Source: Francisellaceae bacterium UBA6186 (GTDB lineage Bacteria; Pseudomonadota; Gammaproteobacteria; UBA6186; Azoamicaceae). Taken from it: a DNA stretch of 41,291 nt. The position numbers and the translations under genes were made by a program. The notes beneath the pieces are model-generated. The model was not told the origin of the DNA. It did no database searches and saw only the letters and a list, made by a program, of their open reading frames with translations. Where the stretch lies: contig DITK01000004.1 in assembly GCA_002422785.1 (NCBI GenBank), positions 1 to 41,291 of the forward strand, given 5' to 3'. Of this stretch, positions 26,145-34,043 are shown in pieces. Within the stretch, counting starts at the first letter, position 1, and every line of letters starts with the position of its first letter.

Positions 26145-27260
26145 ATGAATAGTCAATCGGTAGTAGTAGGTATGTCTGGTGGGGTGGATTCTTCAGTTGC
26201 TGCACTTTTGTTGCAACAACAAGGATTTTCAGTAACCGGGGTATTTATGAAAAATTGGGAAGAAGATGACAACCCAACCAGTAATTATTGTAATGCTACA
26301 CAAGATTTGCTCGACGCTCAACAAGTATGTGATAAATTAAATATTAATTTGCACAAAGTTAACTTTGCTTCCGAATACTGGGATAAGGTATTTAATATAT
26401 TTCTCCAAGAATATCAAGCCGGTAGAACTCCAAATCCTGATATACTTTGCAATAAAGAGATTAAATTTAAAGTGTTCATAGACTATGCTAAGCAACTAAA
26501 TGCTGACTTAGTGGCAACTGGTCACTACGCTAGAATTGATAAAAACAACAATAGTAATTATTTACTGACAGCCTTAGATCAAAATAAAGATCAAAGCTAT
26601 TTTTTGCATGCATTAACACAACAACAATTAAGTAACTGCTTATTTCCCCTTGGAGAATTAAATAAGTCTGATGTTAGAAAGATAGCAAAGGACGCTGGGC
26701 TAAATAATTATAATAAAAAAGACAGTACTGGGATTTGCTTTATAGGCGAACGTAAATTTAAAAATTTTTTAGAAAAATATTTACCTAACAAATCTGGGAA
26801 AATTGTGACAGAATCTGGTGAATTTATAGGAACTCATGATGGCTTAATGTACTATACAATTGGTCAACGTAAAGGATTAAAAATTGGTGGTAAAAATAAA
26901 TATCATCACATAGACGAGCCTTGGTACGTAGTTGATAAAAATCTTAATAATAATCAATTAATAGTAGCAAAGGGTAAACAACACCCTAAATTATTTGCCA
27001 AACAATTACGAGCCCTAAAAAGTCATTGGATAAATACCAACCACACTAAAACATTAGATGCTTTTGTTTGCCAGGCTAAAATACGTTATAGGCAAGCATC
27101 TCAACCATGTCATGTTAAAATTATTAATGTTAGTGAAGATAATTCTGAATTGTTAGTGACATTTGAAAATGCTCAACGTGCTATCAGTCCAGGTCAATAT
27201 ATAGTTTTTTATCAGGGAAATAACTGTTTAGGTGGGGCCATTATTGAACAAGCAATTTAA
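26145..27260 (+). CDS. mnmA: tRNA 2-thiouridylase MnmA
   Basis: A 371-residue enzyme that thiolates U34 of tRNAs for Lys, Glu and Gln, using ATP and persulfide sulfur. The PP-loop GMSGGVDSS is at 9-17, the catalytic Cys102 is in PDILCNKEIKF, and Cys198 is in STGICFIGER, the usual persulfide pair. The C-terminal barrel includes YTIGQRKGL and QRAISPGQYIVFY. The full length fits the family. The 3' end overlaps the start of hflD, the normal gene order. Confidence 0.96.
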   Translation: MNSQSVVVGMSGGVDSSVAALLLQQQGFSVTGVFMKNWEEDDNPTSNYCNATQDLLDAQQVCDKLNINLHKVNFASEYWDKVFNIFLQEYQAGRTPNPDILCNKEIKFKVFIDYAKQLNADLVATGHYARIDKNNNSNYLLTALDQNKDQSYFLHALTQQQLSNCLFPLGELNKSDVRKIAKDAGLNNYNKKDSTGICFIGERKFKNFLEKYLPNKSGKIVTESGEFIGTHDGLMYYTIGQRKGLKIGGKNKYHHIDEPWYVVDKNLNNNQLIVAKGKQHPKLFAKQLRALKSHWINTNHTKTLDAFVCQAKIRYRQASQPCHVKIINVSEDNSELLVTFENAQRAISPGQYIVFYQGNNCLGGAIIEQAI

Positions 27261-27912
27261 AAGTAATAACTCATACGATCTTAAATATACTAACAAAACA
27301 ATCGCATTAGCTGGTATATTTCAAGCATCTGCATTAATCAAACAATTAGCTTGGACGGGTAAATGTGATCAACCGGCATTCACAACATCAATATATAGTT
27401 TATTAAAAGTGAATTCGACCTCAGTAATAGACATATATGAAAATTTAAACCATTTATCGCTTGGATTCGAATCATTAATTAATTTCTTTAATAAATCTAA
27501 CAAAAAAGATATGGAAATAGCTAGATATGTATTTTCTTTGCTCTACTTAGAAAAAAAATTAACAAAACGTGCAGATTTAATAAAAATAGTAAGATCTGGG
27601 ATCAACAGAGCTCACTTACAATCTAATTTGTTTTCTTTGACTCATGATAATGTAATTGCGAATTTAGCTAGTATTTATATAGACACACTAAGTACATTTA
27701 CTTTTAGAATTCAAATTACCGGCTCACAAATTCATCTGACCAACCCTAATATAGCCAATAAAACTCGTGCTTTGTTGTTAGCTGGGATCCGTTCTGCCGT
27801 CCTCTGGAAACAACTTGAAGGATCTAGATTACAATTATTTTTTAAAAAAAATGATTTTTTAAACTGTGCGCAACAACTATACAAGGACTTAACGAGACAA
27901 ATTAGTATTTGA
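27244..27912 (+). CDS. hflD: HflD-family protein
   Basis: A helical, roughly 222-residue protein matching HflD: an N-terminal TIALAGIFQASALIKQLA, a central helix bundle and the C-terminal ANKTRALLLAGIRSAVLWKQLEGSRLQLFF. In E. coli HflD binds the lambda CII protein and contacts the membrane; the cellular role is unclear. No ATG is near the conserved start. TTG at 27244 has AGGTGG eight bases upstream and gives a typical short N-terminus; GTG at 27232 is the alternative. The start overlaps mnmA. The usual follower purB is absent. Confidence 0.88.
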   Translation: MNKQFKSNNSYDLKYTNKTIALAGIFQASALIKQLAWTGKCDQPAFTTSIYSLLKVNSTSVIDIYENLNHLSLGFESLINFFNKSNKKDMEIARYVFSLLYLEKKLTKRADLIKIVRSGINRAHLQSNLFSLTHDNVIANLASIYIDTLSTFTFRIQITGSQIHLTNPNIANKTRALLLAGIRSAVLWKQLEGSRLQLFFKKNDFLNCAQQLYKDLTRQISI

Positions 27913-28000
27913 GATAAAAAATATGTCCTATACTTCTGATAGTATGTCTGTGAATTTAAATATAATATTTAACTATATAATTAAATTAAGGAATAAAGTC

Positions 28001-28345
28001 ATGATTAAAAAAATTACTATGGGATTAATTACAATAGGTGCTGGGATGTTATTAAATTCTCCACTATATGCAACAGATGATGCAACTAGTACTACACCAC
28101 CTGCCACCACTATTCCAACTATCAGCACAACAAACGATGAGTCGCCAACTACTGATGTTGCGCCTAAAGTAGCCGAGCCTGTCGTGAAAGACCTGGAAGC
28201 TAACACTCCTAATCAAAAATATATGAAAAAACCTAAAGTAACAGCTGATGCTAATAAACCAAAACCAACTTGGCTAGAAACATTGAAAGGAAAATTGACA
28301 GACAAAGAACCAGAAAAAAGCAAAGAAACATCGAGTAAAAAATAA
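28001..28345 (+). CDS. Small secreted protein 1 of a tandem family
   Basis: A 114-residue protein with a 24-residue signal peptide: a KK start, hydrophobic MGLITIGAGMLL and the cleavage site PLYA. The ATG at 28001 is preferred over one 78 bases upstream, because AAGGAAT lies just before it as in its two neighbours and the signal peptide then begins correctly. The mature chain is rich in Thr, Pro and Asp at first, then Lys-rich with KPKPTWLETLKGKL, and looks unstructured. A TATAAT at 27961 may be its -10. No known domain is recognised. Likely periplasmic or exported. Confidence 0.72.
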   Translation: MIKKITMGLITIGAGMLLNSPLYATDDATSTTPPATTIPTISTTNDESPTTDVAPKVAEPVVKDLEANTPNQKYMKKPKVTADANKPKPTWLETLKGKLTDKEPEKSKETSSKK

Positions 28346-28382
28346 TACAATTTTTTACATAAACTGTACATATAACCTATAC

Positions 28383-28411
28383 TTGACTTATATCATTTAT
28401 ATGTTTATAAG
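28383..28411 (+). promoter_or_regulatory. Predicted promoter of secreted-protein gene 2
   Basis: -35 TTGACT (28383-28388) and -10 TATAAG (28406-28411) are 17 bp apart. The start would lie about 35 bases before the ATG. This gives the second gene its own promoter. Confidence 0.6.
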
Positions 28412-28453
28412 AATTTTAAATTAATTAAACATAAAGTAATAAGGAATGAAGCC

Positions 28454-28783
28454 ATGATCAATAAACCTACCTTAGCATTAGTTGCAATCGGTGCAGGATT
28501 ACTACTAACCTCTACAATTCATGCTGCCAGTAATATTCCTACGCCTCCTCTTCCTACTTCTTCTGGCAATGCCAGCATATCTTCTTCAGAGCCAAATACT
28601 GCTCTGCCGGGATCTGACCAAGTTGTCACAACTGATGCTGCAATGGATCCTAATGCTTCCCAACCAACAGAAGCTGAAAAAGAAAAAATGCGGGAATTAG
28701 CGGAAAAAATAAAAGCTTTAAGCCAACAACAAAATAATGACCCTAAAATGTATCCTGCTGTCGAACCTCCAGTTAATAAATAA
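28454..28783 (+). CDS. Small secreted protein 2 of a tandem family
   Basis: A 109-residue protein with a 24-residue signal peptide very like those of its neighbours (INKP start, LVAIGAGLLL, cleavage after STIHA). The mature chain begins with a Pro/Ser/Thr-rich stretch (IPTPPLPTSSGN) and contains one short charged helix (EAEKEKMRELAEKIKALS). It has no cysteines and no recognised domain. AAGGAAT precedes the ATG at the same type of spacing as in the other two genes. A terminator follows. Confidence 0.72.
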   Translation: MINKPTLALVAIGAGLLLTSTIHAASNIPTPPLPTSSGNASISSSEPNTALPGSDQVVTTDAAMDPNASQPTEAEKEKMRELAEKIKALSQQQNNDPKMYPAVEPPVNK

Positions 28784-28812
28784 TTTCTAACATTGTTATA
28801 ATTTGTCTATAT

Positions 28813-28845
28813 AAAACCTCAGTATTTCTAACTGGGGTTTTACTT
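28813..28845 (+). terminator. Rho-independent terminator after secreted-protein gene 2
   Basis: AAAACCTCAG (28813-28822) pairs with CTGGGGTTTT (28832-28841), a 10-bp stem with one G-T wobble and a 9-nt loop, followed by a T-rich tail. It separates gene 2 from gene 3. Confidence 0.7.
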
Positions 28846-28875
28846 AGATTAATTACACCCAAATATTCATCTTGA

Positions 28876-28904
28876 TTACTTGATTTTAAAATTTAAACTA
28901 TAAT
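28876..28904 (+). promoter_or_regulatory. Predicted promoter of secreted-protein gene 3
   Basis: -35 TTACTT (28876-28881) and a consensus -10 TATAAT (28899-28904), 17 bp apart, lie just after the terminator of the preceding gene and 65 bases before the ATG. Confidence 0.5.
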
Positions 28905-28968
28905 TATATTTATACTAAATATAATTTAAGAAAAATAATGTTTAAAGCAATAATTAAGGAATAATAAT

Positions 28969-29334
28969 ATGACTAATAAACCTAGATTAGGAATATTTGT
29001 AATTAGTGCTGGGTTAATGTTAAGTACATCTAGCCAAGCTTTTGATTTATACGCAGAAACCGATGCAACTAGTCCGGCTATTATAGCCCCTCAAACACCA
29101 CCTACCAAACCAAATAGTAAAACATTAAAAAACAAACAAGAAAATATTCGCGCTAAACGTGCCGCAGAAAAAAAACAACGTAAAGAACATCGCAAAGAAC
29201 ACCGTAAAGAAAGATATCGTAAAGAAAGGATGGAAAGATGGGAAGACAGGGGGGCCGAACAAAGAAAAGAGCATAGAGAAGTTCAACATGAACGACATAC
29301 CCCTCCAGCAACTACCAACACTCATGAACAATAA
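28969..29334 (+). CDS. Small secreted protein 3 of a tandem family, Arg/Lys/His/Glu-rich
   Basis: A 121-residue protein. The 24-residue signal peptide (TNKP start, FVISAGLMLS, cleavage after SSQA) matches the two preceding genes. The mature start contains TDATSPA, like the TDDATST of protein 1, then a Pro-rich stretch. The rest is a highly charged helix with RKEH/RKER units encoded by 12-nt repeats at 29179-29229. The strong positive charge suggests binding to nucleic acid, LPS or another polyanion, but nothing confirms it. AAGGAAT precedes the ATG. Confidence 0.72.
   Translation: MTNKPRLGIFVISAGLMLSTSSQAFDLYAETDATSPAIIAPQTPPTKPNSKTLKNKQENIRAKRAAEKKQRKEHRKEHRKERYRKERMERWEDRGAEQRKEHREVQHERHTPPATTNTHEQ
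29179..29229 (+). repeat. Four 12-nt in-frame repeats within secreted-protein gene 3
   Basis: Units at 29179, 29191, 29203 and 29218 (the last after a 3-nt insertion) follow the pattern CGTAAAGAACAT with few changes and encode RKEH, RKEH, RKER and RKER. Such repeats can change length by slippage. Confidence 0.7.
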
Positions 29335-29355
29335 ATATCTCTAATTCAACCAAGC

Positions 29356-29387
29356 GGCGGTGGCAAAACCAACTACCACTGCCCGCC
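29356..29387 (+). other. GC-rich hairpin between secreted-protein gene 3 and dotA
   Basis: GGCGGTGG (29356-29363) can pair with a CCACTGCCCGCC segment (29376-29387), with a small bulge, in an otherwise AT-rich gap. No T-run follows, so termination is uncertain. Confidence 0.35.
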
Positions 29388-29443
29388 ACAAAGTTAACTG
29401 GCAAAACAATCAAACCTAAAAATAACTAATATAAAATTCAATA

Positions 29444-29472
29444 TTGTAAAATCATATTAATAAGAATACGAT
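29444..29472 (+). promoter_or_regulatory. Predicted dotA promoter
   Basis: -35 TTGTAA (29444-29449) and -10 TACGAT (29467-29472) are spaced 17 bp apart, 36 bases before the dotA ATG. The match is moderate. Confidence 0.35.
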
Positions 29473-29508
29473 ACTAAGTTTATTACTTAAGATAATTTGG
29501 TAAAGTAG

Positions 29509-31881
29509 ATGCAACTCTCAAAAAAATTAACTACTTTTTTATATCTGTTAACCATATTATTCGTATTCACAACATTACCATTAGAGGCTAACGCTGGAAT
29601 ATTCGATCCGGTAAGCTCAGATAAATCGGTCGAATACCTTACCATGATATTTGGTAATAAAATTGGCAATCTTTCTTTAAACCAACAAATCAACTCCAAC
29701 CAATTTTTAAGTAATTTATTCCAAATTTTTAATGGCTTTATTTTAACTGTGGCAATTTTCATATTATCTTATGTCAGTATAATTTCTACGATAAATACTG
29801 CCCAAGAAGGACAAGTTATGGGCAAAAAATGGTCTTCTGTGTGGATACCTTTACGTTCTGCTATTGGATTATTGCTATTAGCGCCAGTGCCTGGTTCTGG
29901 CTATTCGTCATTGCAGGTAATAATAATGTGGGTAGTATTAAATGGAATTGGTGCGGCAAATACCATATGGGATTTTGTGATCAACAACCTATCGCAAGGC
30001 ATAACTGCTACCCAAACCAGTGAAATTAATAGAAAAAATATGACTGATTTATCCAAACAAGGCACAGCTCTTGCCAAAGATTTATTTAATTCTTTAGTAT
30101 GCGTAGAAATAATTAACAAAAAAATACCTCTTAATTATCCTGATAGAGATACGAAACTATTACAATATTATTACGACCCACCAGCTAAACCAATTCAGGA
30201 ACCTATAGTAATAACATTCGGGATAAAAGATGATGTAAACAACAAAAATCTTTGTGGCGCAATAAAAATTACCTCTTCTTTGTCTGATGAAGATTTAATC
30301 GGACCAAACGACAGGACCATACCTTTAACTGATGAAAACAAAGCAGACATAATAGACCGAGCTTACCAAATTAAATTAACAACAATATATAAAATGATTA
30401 CAGATATTCAGCGTATAGCTAAGCAAATAGCAGACGTAACCTATCAACTAAATGACAGCATTATGTTACCACATAATATTAATCAACCAGGTGCATTATA
30501 CGCACCTGTCAAAGAATACCAACTTGCTATGTCGGGATTAAATAAACAAACTGCCATGGGTTGGGTTGGTAAGCCAATGATAATAGATAAACAATCTATT
30601 TCTGATACTGTAATTAATCAAGGCAAATCTTTTGGTTGGCTTACTGCTGGATCTTATTATTATTTGCTTAGCCAAGGATCATTAAAAAATTTACTAACTA
30701 CAGCTACAGAAGAAATAATCGTAACAGAATCACTACTAACATATTCTGATGAAGCATTAAAACAAACACTAACTCACGCAGCTATTGATGTTACCGCAGC
30801 AGCCATAAATCCATATAAAAAAGCTCTGGCTGATAATCATAAAGCAATTTCTAATTTATTTAAACCAACTACAGAATTAGCAATCACCGACAGTCTATAT
30901 AAAAGATCAAATAAACACGACGATAAAGAGATCAAATTTATTCCTACCAATCTGCGTAATAAAATAGATATATTATTAAACAACCCAGAATATAATAAGG
31001 TTAAAGATAGTTTTAAAAATTTTTTAAATTTAAATGAAACCACTTTAGAAGGAATGCAAGAATACTTATTTAACAATCATGATGATCCATTATTATCTCA
31101 AGCTATCTTTGGAGTAAAATTAATGGAAACTTCAGAAAGTTTTTGGATCGGCATTATAATGAGTTCGATGGTATCTAATGCTTTAGCGCACCAATTTATG
31201 GGCACTCCAACGCAAGATGTATTAAGCACCATAATTACTTTATTACCGCCAATTTTAGTTTTTGGTGGAATTATTTGGACAATCGGCGCTAGCTTTGCAA
31301 TCTATATGCCTATGGTCCCATATATGATGTTTATAGTTACAGCATTAGGATGGTTTTTATTGGTTATTGAGGCAATAGTTGCAGCTCCGATAGTAGCTTT
31401 AGGTTTTATTAGCCCGTCACAAGATGAATTAGGAAAAGTAGCACCCGCATTGGGAATTATTGCTAATGTTTTTTTAAGGCCAGTATTAATGGTTATTGGG
31501 TTAATTATTGCAGCCAAACTATACAGTACTGTTATTAACATGGTAAATATGGGTTTTAAATTCAGTTTCGCAACATTACAGTCACAAACTGGAACTACTA
31601 TGTTTGCTTGGATAGTGATGTTAATTTTATATAGTGGCTTTATAGTGACATTAGTAAATAAATGTTATGGACTTATTTATCAATTACCAGATAAAATTTT
31701 ACGTTGGATTGGTATTAGTGGAGAACAAACCGATATATCTTCAATTAAAGAAACTCAACAAAGCTTTGATCAGGGCACTAAACAAGGTATAGCTCCTGTT
31801 GAGGGTATGGCAACGGCTGGGGCTAGCAAGCTCAAAGAACATATCGAGGCTGCTAAAAAAGATGGTTCTGGTCTTAGGTAG
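29509..31881 (+). CDS. dotA: Type IVB secretion system protein DotA (DotA/TraY family)
   Basis: A 790-residue polytopic inner-membrane component of the Dot/Icm secretion system, which delivers effectors into host cells. A signal peptide (1-29, ending EANA) is followed by FDPVSSDKSVEYL, then two or three membrane segments (about 65-90 and 110-150, including PLRSAIGLLLLAPVPGSGYS). A long periplasmic region comes next, then several C-terminal membrane segments (from about 545) with APIVALGFISPSQDE. It is shorter than Legionella DotA (about 1,050 residues), mainly in the periplasmic part and the tail. No other dot/icm gene is in the window. Confidence 0.9.
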   Translation: MQLSKKLTTFLYLLTILFVFTTLPLEANAGIFDPVSSDKSVEYLTMIFGNKIGNLSLNQQINSNQFLSNLFQIFNGFILTVAIFILSYVSIISTINTAQEGQVMGKKWSSVWIPLRSAIGLLLLAPVPGSGYSSLQVIIMWVVLNGIGAANTIWDFVINNLSQGITATQTSEINRKNMTDLSKQGTALAKDLFNSLVCVEIINKKIPLNYPDRDTKLLQYYYDPPAKPIQEPIVITFGIKDDVNNKNLCGAIKITSSLSDEDLIGPNDRTIPLTDENKADIIDRAYQIKLTTIYKMITDIQRIAKQIADVTYQLNDSIMLPHNINQPGALYAPVKEYQLAMSGLNKQTAMGWVGKPMIIDKQSISDTVINQGKSFGWLTAGSYYYLLSQGSLKNLLTTATEEIIVTESLLTYSDEALKQTLTHAAIDVTAAAINPYKKALADNHKAISNLFKPTTELAITDSLYKRSNKHDDKEIKFIPTNLRNKIDILLNNPEYNKVKDSFKNFLNLNETTLEGMQEYLFNNHDDPLLSQAIFGVKLMETSESFWIGIIMSSMVSNALAHQFMGTPTQDVLSTIITLLPPILVFGGIIWTIGASFAIYMPMVPYMMFIVTALGWFLLVIEAIVAAPIVALGFISPSQDELGKVAPALGIIANVFLRPVLMVIGLIIAAKLYSTVINMVNMGFKFSFATLQSQTGTTMFAWIVMLILYSGFIVTLVNKCYGLIYQLPDKILRWIGISGEQTDISSIKETQQSFDQGTKQGIAPVEGMATAGASKLKEHIEAAKKDGSGLR

Positions 31882-31904
31882 TGTTTTTCTACATAGTAGT
31901 TTTA

Positions 31905-34043
31905 CTACTTTAGCCCCTTATACTCTAACAGAGATTGAATACTTGGCTCTTTACCACGAAATGCAACATATAAATCTATAGCATCACGAGATCCTCCCAT
32001 TTCCAAAATATTTTTTAAAAATGAAGAGCCTAATTCAGACCTTATAGCCAAATTAGATATAGTTTTTGGATCATTAAAAGCCATAAAAGCATCGCTAGCT
32101 AAAACTTCTGCCCAATTATAACTATAGTAACCAGCAGCATAGCCACCTGCAAAAATGTGAGAAAACCCATGCTGAAATCTATTAAAAGAAGCTATTGGCA
32201 CGACCGTTACTTTAGATCTAGCCTCATCTAAGAATTTTTGAATATTAGGCTCCAAGCTTGTAGCACTAGGAGTCCACATATGTAAATTAAAATCAAATAT
32301 GCCAAATTCTAATTGTCTTGCCATAAACATGCCAGCTTGATAATTCTTAATACCAATTATGCTATCAAATATTTTTTTAGAAATTTTTTCTTGAGTATCT
32401 TTATGGGAAGATATATCTTGCAGAAATTGCCAATCATCTCCCCACTTTTCCATAAATTGACTTGGCAACTCTACCGCATCCCAAGATACTCCATTACATC
32501 CAGCGACACTAATATAATTAACTTTAGTTAAAATATGGTGCAAAACATGACCAAATTCGTGCAACAAAGTAATTAATTCATTATGATATAATAATGCAGT
32601 ATCGGTTGTGGGCTTAGTAAAATTAGTTACCAAAAAAGCAACTGGGTGCTGCAGTGTACCATTTTGCCACTTATGTCTTGATAAACAATTAGCCATCCAT
32701 GCGCCAGACTGTTTATTTTCTCTAACATATAAATCGGTATAAAAGTATCCTCGCAAATTATTAGATTGATCGGTAACTTTATACAATTGAACATTTGGAT
32801 CCCAAGTATCAACATTAGTAACCTCTTGCACAGTAATGCCGTATAAAGTATTAGCTAATTTAAATATCCCAGGCAAAACATGCTTTAACTGAAAATAATT
32901 ACGCAATTCTTCTTCAGATAAATTAAACAATGTTTCTTTATATTTTTCCGCGTAATAAGCGACATCCCAAGGCTCAAGTTTTGTTAAACCATCTTGAGTT
33001 TTGGCAAATTTTTCTAATGCTGAAAACTCTCGTTTAGCAATTGGCACACTATTTACCGCTAATTCATCTAAAAAATTAACTACTTGCATGGTTGATTTAG
33101 CCATTTTATGAGATAAAGAATATTCGCTATAATTTTTAAACCCTAATAATAATGCTAATTCTGCCCGCAAAGTAACAATAGCTTGCATCACTTTAGTATT
33201 ATCAAATTTATTTTTTTTGATATCACATTGATCCGAGGCTTTAGTAACATTTGCTTTATATATCATTTTTCTAATAGCACGATTTGATGCATGACGCAGC
33301 ACAACATCTACACATGGCAAATCTAAAGTTAACAACCATTCATTTTTGAATCCGTGTTTAATTGCAGTTTGTTTAGCTAATTCTATAAAATGTTTTGGTA
33401 ATCCATTTAATTTATGTTTATTATTGAATTTTATATGATAATTCCAGCTTTGGGTCGCATCTAACACATTCTTAGAAAACTCATTAGATAATTCACTAAG
33501 TTTTGCTGTAATTTTCTTATATCTTGATTTAGCATCTACAGATAAATTGACTCCAGCCAACTTAAAATCTAATAATAAATTGTCTATGATTTTTTGTTGA
33601 GAGATATCAAGAGAGGCAAAAATAGCAGAATTTTTCAATTGTAAAATTTTCTGTTGTAACGCTTGGTTTTGCAAAAATTCCGCACTTAAGTCAGATAATT
33701 TTGGCAAAATATTAGTATATACTGTACGCAACTCAGGGCTATCTTTAACTGAATTAAGATGAGAAATTATATTAATAATTTTTTCTAATTCTGCCGATGC
33801 GTCTTCTATAGGCTGAACAAGTTGTTCCCAATTTATCTGTATATCTGTATTATTAGAAATCTGATTGACAACTGATTTATAATTAAGAATACTTTTATCG
33901 ACATCGCTCTCTAATTTATTAATCGATATTTGACTAAATGCTGGGAAAATTATATTTTCGGCAAACAAACCACTACTATATAACATAATAACCCCACTTA
34001 TTATCAAATAATTAATCTTTAGCAATCTGTTAATCACAATCAA
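31905..34043 (-). CDS. M3-family zinc oligopeptidase with signal peptide
   Basis: A 712-residue metallopeptidase of the oligopeptidase A/Dcp/thimet family. The zinc site is HEFGH (His495, Glu496, His499) with the third ligand Glu525 in WDAVELPSQ. The C-terminal FSHIFAGGYAAGYYSYNWAE positions the substrate. Residues 1-28 form a likely signal peptide (hydrophobic YLIISGVIMLYSSG, cleavage after LFA), so the enzyme would be periplasmic, unlike cytoplasmic E. coli OpdA. It would degrade short peptides after export. The start overlaps the gyrA end by 14 bp; the gene is convergent with dotA. Confidence 0.9.
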   Translation of the reverse strand: MIVINRLLKINYLIISGVIMLYSSGLFAENIIFPAFSQISINKLESDVDKSILNYKSVVNQISNNTDIQINWEQLVQPIEDASAELEKIINIISHLNSVKDSPELRTVYTNILPKLSDLSAEFLQNQALQQKILQLKNSAIFASLDISQQKIIDNLLLDFKLAGVNLSVDAKSRYKKITAKLSELSNEFSKNVLDATQSWNYHIKFNNKHKLNGLPKHFIELAKQTAIKHGFKNEWLLTLDLPCVDVVLRHASNRAIRKMIYKANVTKASDQCDIKKNKFDNTKVMQAIVTLRAELALLLGFKNYSEYSLSHKMAKSTMQVVNFLDELAVNSVPIAKREFSALEKFAKTQDGLTKLEPWDVAYYAEKYKETLFNLSEEELRNYFQLKHVLPGIFKLANTLYGITVQEVTNVDTWDPNVQLYKVTDQSNNLRGYFYTDLYVRENKQSGAWMANCLSRHKWQNGTLQHPVAFLVTNFTKPTTDTALLYHNELITLLHEFGHVLHHILTKVNYISVAGCNGVSWDAVELPSQFMEKWGDDWQFLQDISSHKDTQEKISKKIFDSIIGIKNYQAGMFMARQLEFGIFDFNLHMWTPSATSLEPNIQKFLDEARSKVTVVPIASFNRFQHGFSHIFAGGYAAGYYSYNWAEVLASDAFMAFNDPKTISNLAIRSELGSSFLKNILEMGGSRDAIDLYVAFRGKEPSIQSLLEYKGLK

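Noticed and set aside
27923..28000. Upstream ATG for secreted-protein gene 1 (26 extra residues)
   Set aside because: It would bury the signal peptide behind a non-conserved extension; the internal ATG has the same ribosome binding site and leader as the two sister genes.
29125..29331. Phe/Met-rich open frame antisense to secreted-protein gene 3
   Set aside because: Its composition simply mirrors the Lys/Glu/Arg-rich codons of the sense gene; no start signal.
31895..31909. AGTAG-TTTTA-CTACT hairpin between convergent dotA and peptidase genes as a terminator
   Set aside because: The stem has only five weak base pairs and lacks a proper T-run; it also overlaps the peptidase stop codon.
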